Of a stretch of DNA of 30,931 nt, positions 18,418-27,500 are shown in pieces. The notes under the pieces are model-generated. The model saw only the letters and a program-made list of their open reading frames with translations. It had not been told where the DNA came from and ran no database searches. This stretch comes from Hypsibius dujardini (Eukaryota > Tardigrada > Eutardigrada > Parachela > Hypsibiidae). The position numbers and the translations under genes are program-made. Numbering within the stretch: the stretch's first letter is position 1; the number at the start of each line of letters is the position of its first letter. Where the stretch lies: contig LRSR01014844.1 in assembly GCA_001579985.1 (NCBI GenBank), forward strand, positions 1-30,931, in the 5' to 3' direction.

Positions 18418-18717
18418 AAATGCTCACCCCGTAGAAAGCGAAAGTTGTGTGCTGTGCTTTTGGTTAGCCCGACATCCAGTCCTGATGGTCCGGTCCCGTC
18501 CGATCCGACATCCGGTCCGGTCCGGTCCGATATTCGGTCTTTTCCGTGTGTTGTTTTCTCCACTTCTCCTCTCACCTTTCTCAATTCAGTGTGATTCTTC
18601 CCTCTGATTCACATTATTGGCTTTTTACATGCCCTTTCGAGTAGCAGTAGCTTTTGTATTGAAATTTATTCTCCTTCTTGTCGGCAGATCTTATTTGCGT
18701 ATTATGTCGCAAACGTT
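18418..18717. other. spacer with a GGTCC-rich patch
   Basis: No gene recognised. Bases 18486-18540 hold repeated GGTCC and CCGATCC motifs (minisatellite-like). Confidence 0.5.
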
Positions 18718-18999
18718 TACCGTATTCCCCCGATCTCAAGGGACACTTTTTGCCCTACCAGTTAATTTGATCCACCCCGGATCTCATCTGTTCATCACCG
18801 TTTGTTATGTTTACCTACAATCAATCAATCAACTAATTCCATGTGTGCGTCAAAAAATCCCGCATAATCAATCAATCAATCGCTGCCAAGTTGCGCTTAA
18901 ATTTCAACCAATCACGACACAGTGAATTCGATTGAACAGTCAACCGATGACTGGAGGGGGTGGGGCTTAACTGTCCCTTGAGATCGGGGGAATACGGTA
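18718..18999. mobile_element. 282-bp MITE, family 1 copy A
   Basis: Ends are TACCGTATTCCCCCGATCTC and its complement GAGATCGGGGGAATACGGTA. Beyond that the arms continue with AAGGGACA/TGTCCCTT. The inside carries CAATCAATCAA runs. Three related copies lie at 24873-25131, 28040-28315 and 28361-28631. The outer TA suggests TA-targeted (Tc1/mariner-type) insertion. Confidence 0.88.
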
Positions 19000-19014
19000 C
19001 TCAAGAGTATTCAT

Positions 19015-19477
19015 TACAGTATAAGTCCTCATATTTTGCGTACGTCACAGCTCTTTTTCAAACCAACATTCAAACCAACGTTCACAGTGTCACACACTGG
19101 CGACCGTTGCACATTTTCAACATTTTCCCGCTTTTACTTTTAAATTTAAATTTAAATTTAAGCGTTCAAGCATACTTGTGTTTATTATGGCTAATCCCCG
19201 ATGCAATCGAAAGTTGTGGGAATCAAAGCCGGATGATTCCCGATACGAGCGAAAATGTAGCAAGAGGGATAGTTTGATTTGACGACGATGAGGATGAAGA
19301 AGACGAAATTGATCTAGAAAGCTAGTTCTGAGGCATTTCTTTGCTTTGCTTTGAGTTACTAGTAGCAGTTCGGCTCTGTACCGCGGATCGGAGCCGCTCA
19401 AAGGAGCAGAGAAAGAATGAGGCAGTGGAGTTGAAATGGCACTGTGACGTACGCAAAATATGAAGACTTATACTGTA
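19015..19477. mobile_element. 463-bp MITE, family 2
   Basis: The left arm TACAGTATAAGTCCTCATAT runs on to TTTGCGTACGTCACAG. The right arm is its complement (CTGTGACGTACGCAAAATAT, then GAAGACTTATACTGTA), with one mismatch over about 36 bases. The inside contains an AAATTTAAATTTAAATTTAA run. It starts only 15 bases after the family-1 element. No open frame looks like a transposase. Confidence 0.85.
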
Positions 19478-20205
19478 TGTAGTACCCGAGTCTCGTATCT
19501 ACCGCCGAGATGACAATCCCTCTCCCCGTCATCGACTAGAAAACCAAGAAAACCCACACAAAATTATGTCCAATTTGGGTGTGGCGCTAAATTTGTTGTG
19601 TTTTTGCTGACCCACGCCCCTTTTACCCCGACTCGACGGTTGTCACGATTACTACGCAGTAGGATCTGCGCCCCAGCTGCACCGGTCCTTAAGTGTGGCT
19701 TGTCTTCGCCTACTCAGCGTGAGAAGCCACCATGACTCGACTCAGGTGTGTCCACCCCCCATGACGCATACGATTTCCTTACTCACACAAAACACATCTT
19801 CCCCTAAATCAAAAAGTAAAATTAGTCCCACTCTGAACTTTCGCGGGCACTTTGATTCAGCCTGCTACCCGAAATTCGCATGTATTCCTTATCAGTGGTC
19901 TTTTGATAGGTTTCCTACGAACGACCAACCGGACAAATCGATAACATCCAGGTGATAGGCGCTCGTCGCTGTCGCACCATTGATTGCTGACATCTGATCT
20001 GACGTCATCAATGTAAGCTGTGTATGTGTATACCACCAGACCAGGTAGGCTGTTCCGTCAACTTTACTATTAACTTTTCTGTTTCTGTTTTCTAGTCCGC
20101 AGTTTCTCCCTCTACTTCCCCGCAGTATCTCTTCGCTTCGATCGAGGAACTGACAACTGACCAGTCCAGTCCAGAAGTGCTCCTTACTAGACGTCGAGCC
20201 AAATA
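19478..20205. other. spacer and 5' region of the TMEM72-like gene
   Basis: No coding sequence recognised. A pyrimidine-rich stretch ending TTTTCTAG at 20095 looks like a splice acceptor, so part of 20096-20205 is probably a 5' UTR exon in front of the ATG at 20206. Confidence 0.5.
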
Positions 20206-21678
20206 ATGCCGTGGTTTGTCAGCAATAAGTTCGGGGATCAGGCGGTCCTCAAGGAGTATCGCAATCCCGCCTGGCTCTATACCCACATCACCATCTTGTG
20301 CCGTGCTGTCGGCCCTCTGATTATGGTCGGGATGTGGGCGCTTGCGATAGCGGCCTTCACTGGGTTCTACCCGGTTTCCGGGATTTATTTGCTGTAAGGG
20401 ATACTTTGTGTGCTGCTGGTGTGCGTAAATCAGTCAATCAATTATTGGAGTTACGATGAAACAGCCGGTCATTCTAGCCCTCTAGACTTCTGGAGTAATT
20501 CAGTCAATCCATCGACTATGGTCGAGGAGTTGGCTTGATTGGTCAGTGTTCTTCCTGTCTGGGCACCTTCGTTTGAAGCTTTCAATAGATAAGCTAGGTC
20601 AATATTAAACTGTTGCATTAGGTTGCACCGGGTTACAATCAATCAACTAATCACAGGCACGCATTCTTCCACCAAACATATTCTACTCGTACATTACTCT
20701 CTGGGCCTTTATTTAAATACAACCAACTTTAAGCATTCAGAGGCGCCCTGTTGTTACACTATTTTATTTGCATAATTTCAATGGTTGACCCGTCTCGTCT
20801 CCTTCTCAGGTTTCTGGCTATTCTACTGATCTTCCAAGAGTTCGGGTGGCTGTTCAACAAGTTCAGCTTCTTGAAAAACGACAACTGCCTTGGAATGTGC
20901 TGGCGCGGTTTCGTCTGGTTCGAAGACTGGAAGCGTGCCTTCGAATACTTCATCCTGGCCGTCATCGGCTTCGTAATCGGGGGATTCTCATCGTGGCCGC
21001 TGTTCGTCGGAGGTAAGTACTGCTGGCATTTTTCTCACGTTCCGGTACCGTGATACATGTTCTCTTTGCCCGTAGCGTTTTTTTTCACAATTTATTGTTT
21101 GTCTGCAGGCGGACTCATTCTTGTGCTGTCCATATTCTACTGGCTGAAGGCAATAAGATTCACGTAAGACTAACAACTTGATCGCCCGTAGGGATGTCAA
21201 AACGTTGCCGAATTTAGTTGACGAAATTGCTTTTTTTCCGAAATCAATTTTTTCTCACTTACTTATAGATCTTTAATGAATAAGAACTTTCGTTTTCGTT
21301 TAGCTGAAAAATTAAAAATTAGTTACTAAGATTTTCAGCTTAGTTTTAGTCGAAGCAAGCAGACTAATTTTAAATTTTCCCACTTGTACTGTAAATACCT
21401 TACGAATAATAAACATGTTCTTTTTAGCTTTTTAAATTTCAAAATTTGTACCTAAATTTTTAGTTTTATTTTAATTGTTTAGAGTTTAGATTTCTCATCC
21501 CTAATTGTAGGCTCGTGTTTCCCGCAGAGTTTCGCTAACTTTGCCCGCTTCGTTTACTCCTTGTAGGAAGATCGAACTGCTGAAACTACCGGAAACGAAT
21601 GCCGGCGGCTTCACCGGCAACGCGCCCACTCCCACCGCTCCCGCCATGGAATGGGGCACTCCAGGATCAAAATACTAA
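20206..21678 (+). CDS. four-transmembrane protein resembling TMEM72, 4 exons, 185 aa
   Basis: Exons are 20206-20393, 20810-21012, 21109-21163 and 21567-21678. Donors and acceptors are canonical, phases fit and the stop is TAA. The short N-terminus is MPWFVSNKFGDQAVL. Four hydrophobic segments follow: about residues 35-55 (VGPLIMVGMWALAIAAF), 60-80 (FLAILLIFQEFGWLF), 112-130 (YFILAVIGFVIGGFSSW) and 135-152 (GLILVLSIFYWLKAI). The 30-residue tail is Gly-, Thr- and Pro-rich and ends GTPGSKY. The loop between TM2 and TM3 has two cysteines (NDNCLGMC) and many aromatic residues. Layout and scattered residues resemble vertebrate TMEM72; identity is low and from recall. Function unknown; a membrane location is clear. 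Confidence 0.7.
20394..20809. other. intron 1 of the TMEM72-like gene
   Basis: Several CAGTCAATCAAT-type runs (20430-20440, 20500-20512, 20636-20652) but no element with clear ends. The acceptor is CCTTCTCAG at 20809. Confidence 0.7.
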
Positions 21679-22445
21679 CTGCGCATCCGTCCGCTTTTCC
21701 GGGTGCCCTCTGTTACTCCGCACCATTTTTTTGACAAATTGTTTTTCTACAGTACCAATGCAAGTCCGGGCTAGGCGTATCACAAAGAAAGAGTATTTCT
21801 TGTCTGACAAAATGAACCCGAGCAGCTCGATCCTTGTGATTACTTTATACATTTTCTTTGAAACGCAAACTGATGTTCCATGTTCTTTAATCCAGTATTT
21901 TTTGGGCCATTCTCGATACTTTTCGATTCTTTATTTACGTTTTGCCAAAAGGCCCGTGCCATTAAAGATATTCGCATCACTCGGAATGAAAGCGCGACCT
22001 TTCTGGTTGACTTTCTCCTTTTGCCGATCATGATGCTGTCACTCCGTTTGTCTCTAAAAATTGATAAGCATTAACTTTTAAGCTGTTAAATAAGAATGCC
22101 TGCTTGCGTCCAATCCAATAATAAGATGGAACTGTTCGCTTTTTAACTAGATCAGTGACCCAATAAATCAAGATATTAGATTATACTACCCGATAACTGA
22201 AGGATGGAGTGGATAAGAACACGACAGTTGAAAATCGCCTTAAAGACAAACTGACCAGTCCAGAGTCAACGAGCGGTCCTGAATACTAACAAAAGAAAAG
22301 GACATCGAACTGATCGAGCAGTTCATTTGCATACAGAAGCACACACAAAATCAAAAATCCAAAAGAAAACAACGGTAAACACAAACACACAAATAATCGG
22401 GAAAACATAAACCTATCCCTCAACGTCCAGTTGCAGCCGGATCCA
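21679..22445. other. 3' spacer between convergent genes
   Basis: AT-rich, with an AATAAA at about 22164 (plus strand) that could end the TMEM72-like transcript. No coding sequence recognised; the open frames here are low-quality. Confidence 0.5.
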
Positions 22446-23875
22446 TTACTTGCAGCGCAGACGAGCGCTTCGTCGAGGAGCAACCAGCTCCACCGCCGGT
22501 TTCTGGGTCCCCTTCTTGAAGCGCTTGTAAATCGGCAGAGAGGCCTCGACTACGGCTGGACCTTCCTTTTCCACCTGCACCACCGGCTGTCGCGGGACTT
22601 TCTTGAAACGCTTGTAGATTGGCAAGGCGGCCTCCGCTATGGCGGGGGCTGCTTCTTCCACCTCCGCCAGACGGCGCTTAAACGCAAACGGAACCGGTCC
22701 AGCGTCGCGTGGAGCCGCGGTGGGAGCAGCGCGGAACGTCTTCGCCGCCGATCCGTCCCACCGACGGCGCTGGACACGGGCGGGCTTCGTTTCCGGTTCA
22801 ACGAGTGAGCGGTCGCGATGCTGCTTGGGACTCAGCGGCGCGTCATCGGAGTTTTTCGTCTCCGGACGTCGTCGTCGCGCACGGATCGGTGTCATCTTCG
22901 GGGTAGTTTCACGCGAGATGGACGGCGGATAAGTTGGGGTCCTAAACAATACCATCAAATTAAGGCCTTCGTTAATTGGGAAAGAAGCGTGAGTGTCTCA
23001 TTACTCGAAACCGACAAGCTGGATGCTGTCCCGATGAGCCGGCGCGATGTGATTCAAATGCTTTAAGATGGTAGCCGGACCGAGAGCCAAACGACGCCTA
23101 AATAGGAAAGGACTTAATCACATATCACACGAAACATTTTTATACAATTGTCCACTCAAATTGTATTAATTTCGTTCCCTTCCAAATTCAAATCAAACAA
23201 TTTCAACATCGAAAGAAAGCGGCACAATCATTAGGCACATCAATCAACCTATCGAATGAGTGATATTACTAATCAGTTAATTTTCAGCTCGGCAGCATTG
23301 ACCGCTACGCCACACTCGCATTACAAACCAGTCACAATAAAGAGCTGTGAAAGAATTTACCCAAAAATTAGCCCAAAGGACAGACCAATACTAAGAGTCT
23401 AGTATTGATTCAGAAGTCAGATTACTCATTGGCAATCGACAAACCGGCGGACAACATCGCTTTGTCCAATCAATCAATCATTCGCTCAATCAAGGGATCA
23501 GGTTAACTGTACAAACAGGCGAACAAGATCGCCTCGTCCAATCAATCGCTCAATCAAGGCATCAAGTTAACCGTACACAGCTTACTTGGCCCGTCCCGCT
23601 CCTTTGCTGTAATCATTGTTGTTCACTTCCTCCGGCTTCCGTTGCTGCTGATACGAGAGAGGATCTTCCTGTGTGGCACTCACACTCTGAATGCGCATGA
23701 GATCGGCGTACTTCTGATTACAGTTGCGTTCGACGAGGAGATCCCGTTTGAGTTGATCTCGCTCGGCGGTGAGATCGGCAATCTTCGTGTCCTTCTCACC
23801 CAGCTGTCGCTTCACCTCTTCCCCCATCAGCGCGAGACATTTCAGCTGGGCTTCACTGAAGAAAACGTCGGACAT
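22446..23875 (-). CDS. unrecognised basic coiled-coil protein, probably nuclear, 3 exons, 292 aa
   Basis: Exons in transcript order: 23875-23586, 23097-23005, 22941-22446. All junctions are GT-AG with matching phase, and the total is 293 codons. The start is MSDVFFSEAQLKCLALM. Residues 10-65 form a charged coiled coil (EEVKRQLGEKDTKIADLTAE, RDQLKRDLLVERN). A small well-ordered-looking block follows (RRLALGPATILKHLNHIAPA). The rest is basic and disordered: TPKMTPIRARRRRPETK, a VQRRRWDG motif, then two copies of LPIYKRFKK about 30 residues apart, and the end APRRSARLRCK. The basic clusters look like nuclear-localisation or DNA-contact sequences (inference). I do not recognise the family. It is head to head with the HOP-like gene, about 630 bases apart. 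Confidence 0.72.
23098..23585. other. intron 1 of the unrecognised coiled-coil gene
   Basis: A 488-base intron with a GTAAGC donor and CTATTTAG acceptor (minus strand). It holds two similar copies of a block with TCCAATCAATC and CTCAATCAAGG plus flanks, at about 23463-23505 and 23536-23575, a local duplication. Confidence 0.75.
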
Positions 23876-23965
23876 TCTATGACTGAACACGGAAAACAGT
23901 ACAATATCTAAGAAAACTGCTATGATAATATTGATGACTGCGTACTACTGACTACCAACTAATAA

Positions 23966-24131
23966 GGGGCCATCAATATATTACGTTATCAAAGGAGAGT
24001 AAGTGGGTGGTTGGGGACCCTTGACTATTTACCATTAAAATAGGCCCCGCCCTCCAGTACAATTTTTGATTATCTAGGTAGGTGGGTGGTCGAAAAAGAC
24101 CATTTTTGACTACGTAAGATATGGATCGCGC
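23966..24131. mobile_element. 166-bp decayed MITE in the divergent promoter
   Basis: The left end reads GGGGCCATCAATATATTACG. The right end is the complement of GCGCGATCCATATCTTACGT. The arms share about three quarters of positions. The inside has GTGGGTGGTTGGGGACCC and a similar GTAGGTGGGTGGTCG. This end pattern (GGGxCATCCATAAATTACGT-like) is common for MITEs in many animal genomes; that resemblance is from memory. It lies between the starts of two divergent genes. Confidence 0.65.
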
Positions 24132-24366
24132 TAACTGCAGTATCTCATACTACGTTTTTGTTTGTTCTCAAAGACTTTCGTTTCGCGCAATTTACACGAA
24201 CACGCCGTGCAAAAGAAAAAAAATTTAATAAATTTCTTCTCAGACGTCAGTAAGGGGGAACGGTAAGCCTTAATCACGATCGCGACTTCGAATTGTTTGG
24301 AATGGTAACGCTAAACCGAACACAAATGCGCTAAACGCGAACAGCTCTCAGCTGAGTAGACTCGTA

Positions 24367-24411
24367 CGGAGTCTAGAGACTGAGCGGACACCATGGTGTC
24401 CACTGACTCCG
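24367..24411. promoter_or_regulatory. nested palindrome upstream of the HOP-like start
   Basis: The perfect 16-base palindrome GGACACCATGGTGTCC (24386-24401) is flanked by outer arms CGGAGTC (24367-24373) and GACTCCG (24405-24411). A further near-palindrome TAGACTCGTACGGAGTCTA overlaps the left arm. It lies about 100 bases before the ATG at 24506. It could be a dimer binding site or a small hairpin; the function is inference. Confidence 0.45.
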
Positions 24412-24505
24412 CGGATCCAGCAGTGCGGATCATTTTCTAGGAGTGAACACCGAAGGACCCCGTTTATTTTTTAAAAGTTAAATTCTCGACAACACAGCCA
24501 AAATA

Positions 24506-27500
24506 ATGGAACCATCGCTGACAATGGAAACCCCGGGCAGTGCCGTGTCCATAACGGGACCACGAACGACTAAGGTAAGATCTGTTGAAATTTATTATTT
24601 GCGCGTTCCACAGCATTTGGTGGAGCATCTCCAAGGCCTACCCGGAAGTGCAGCCGGGCTGAATATTCACCGAGTCACCACGGCGTTGATTGATCGATTG
24701 GCCCTGTACGTGCAGCGCGACGACAATGTTGCTGGTTCTCATCTCCACCTGTTGGGCCTGTTGTTCCTGCCATCTTTGAGCTGAACCACCTGCAGATTTT
24801 CATGTTGGATCAATTTGCCATGAATTTATTTCGCGCTTGTAAGTTTAGAGAGATGCTATCGCATCAATCTTTTGTACGCTCCTGATTTCAAGGGTCGAAT
24901 TTAGGTCCGGCCCGAAAACACGTTCCGTCACTCGCTTGGTTGCTCATTCAAATTCACTTAAACTCAATTGACTTTAAATTTTTGATTTCAATCAAGCAAG
25001 CTATCATAGCCTGTCAGGCAAAACCAATAGGCCAATCACGGGCAAGTGAACGGAATTGAACGATCCGCTCAAGCTTGATGTGAATCAACGGGTGGGGCAT
25101 AATCGACCCTAGAGATCGGGAGCGTACAGTACATTATTTCAACTTGAGAAAGGCTAATGTAAGAGAGCCAGCTTCTGTTACGGCTTAAACACCTCAGTTT
25201 CTTTGCATTGATACTGTCGAATCAGCATAGGTTCATTGTGGTTTACAGGATGGTGATTTAATTCTTAAATATTACTGTATACTGAGTTGGTTGTGATCTT
25301 CCTTGTCAAAAATTTATCTCTTTTCTCTTTCTCCTTCTAGGATATTGTGGCCCTTGAGGTTGCTCTGGTGAACCTGGCCTTGAAGTGCTACCCCGACCGC
25401 ACCGACCTGGTGGACCAAGTCCTCCAAAACGTCGACGTCATCTTCCAGAAGCAGCATGTCGATGAAGTTCCCGGCGACTCGGCTGTCTGCAAGGAGCTGG
25501 CCAAACTCCTGAAGATTCCTCTCGACCACTACCAGGACATCCTCACCGTGCTGCAGCTCCCCAACTACGGCAAAATCCTGGCGTACCTCAATTTCAAACC
25601 GCGGAAGGAAATCAGCCTATACGTCGCGCACAACATTGTCGACCACTGCACCATAATTTCGCAGCAGGAACAGGTGGAAGCGCTGCTGGTGATTGATTCT
25701 CTGCATTTACCCTACCGACGATTTTGTTTGCCGCCTACGATTCGGCCTACTCCTACTCTCTCAGCGAAGCCGAGGATCCGAAATGGAGTTAGAAGTGCCG
25801 AAAGATTTTCCAGTTCTGCCACCAGACCATTTCGATGCTGGCCAAACTGGAGCTCTTTGAGATGTCAGTGCGGCTGTTCCTCCAGGGGGCGCTGGCGGTA
25901 TCTCGCACTCCCTTCGAGAACAACGAACAGGTGGCCTACGAGTACAGGACGCAGTCCTTCTACAGGGAGGCGATTTCCAATTCAATAGTGGAGATGATAT
26001 GCGTGCTAGTGGTGATCGGAATGTTTTAAAAGATCGGATTCTTAATCGCCTGCACAGTTGTTGCGGTCGGGATCTACAGCAATGTCGGCGTATACTATCT
26101 GACACTGATGTTTTGTTTTGTTTTGTTGCAGGTTCAACTCCTTACGGATGAAGGAGATCTAGCCATGCAACGAGGAAACCTGATGAAGGCCTTGAAGAAG
26201 TACGAAAAGGCTACCAAGAAATCTGAGAAGGCTGGCGAGGCGCACTGGGTACTGTATGCCAAATTGGCGTACTGTCGGTTACGATCTGGTTTGCTTCCTG
26301 CTTCGCTTTCCGCCAGCGAATCTGCCATCGCTGCGGATTCTCAGAGCGCGACTCCAGATTGTGAAGCCTATAAGGTTTGGTGATACTTTTTGGGCTAATT
26401 TTAAAACGCTTCAGTTACGGCTTTGTCAGCTATCAACAAACTACTGTTTTTGGTCCCAAAATTGCTAAATGACCGAGGCTTGTTGTACCAAATATAAAAT
26501 ATTCACCATTCATAGATTCATTGTCCCGTTAGTCATTCGTTAAGTATTTATTTAACACACATTGTTTTATTATTGCAGGCTTATTTATACAAAATTGATG
26601 CGTTGAAACTGATGGAGAGACTTCCGGAGGCAGTTGCTGTTTGCGAGACTGCATTAGAACGATTCGTCTTCAAAACAGAACTATTCCGTTCTGAGAAAAC
26701 TTTATTGCTCATCCGCGACGCAGAAAGTTGCCAAAGTATGCAGGAGCGGCCTAGGGACATGGCAGAAAAGGTAAAGAAGGCGTGTTACGAGAAGAATATC
26801 GGCAACGAGGCTAAATTGACCATCCGCTGATTGATCGATTGATGTTAGTTTTGACAGTATGTTACAGCATTTGATTGATTGACCACTTGGATGCATTGCC
26901 AGACTGTTGCCTTACTCGATTGATTCGGTAGATCATTTGCCGACCTGGTCACATTGTTTTTCGTGTCTCACTCACTGTTAACTGGTGATGTATTTTTACA
27001 ACTTTCTTGAAGGGATATTCGCGGAAAGGAGCGGCGTTGGCGTACTTGAAACGCCACGAGGATGCTGTGCAAGCGTATGAGGAGGGTCTGAAGCACGACC
27101 CTGGTAATCAACAGCTGAAGGACGGTCTGGCCGAGGTGCGGGCTGCCGCGGCCAATACCGGTAAGAAGATAAAAAGTCAGAAGAAAGGCCCATTGATTTG
27201 GGAGAATTAGAGACGAAGGAGCGTTTGGCTTCTTCTGCAAAGAGTTTAGAAATTGTTTGAAGCACAACTGAATTCGGTTGCTTTTCACGAGATCTGTCGT
27301 GTCGATTCGCATGGATAAAATGAACATTCATTCCTTTTGATAGGCGGTGGACGGGGTGGTGGGGCGTTTCCATCCGGACCTGTTGGTGGCGCTGGCGGCG
27401 GTTTTCCCAACCCCTTCGCCGGTCCAGGCCTGATGGAGAAGCTGCAGAATGACCCGCGGACGCGAGAATTTGCAGACCAGCCGGACTTTCAGAATATCAT

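Noticed and set aside
20206-21678. Calcium channel Flower (CACFD1) identity for the four-TM gene
   Set aside because: Size and TM number fit, but the conserved Flower motifs I know are not visible; TMEM72 fits the layout better.
25347-25988. VPS35 as a functional gene here
   Set aside because: Frameshifts, an in-frame TAG, a deletion of about 70 codons and missing N-terminal two thirds make a working retromer subunit implausible.
26775-26830. Read-through of HOP-like exon 3 as the true end of a separate small TPR gene (stop at 26828)
   Set aside because: Possible, but the GTAAAG donor at 26771 joins in phase to exon 4 and gives a continuous HOP-like protein; kept as an alternative in the findings.
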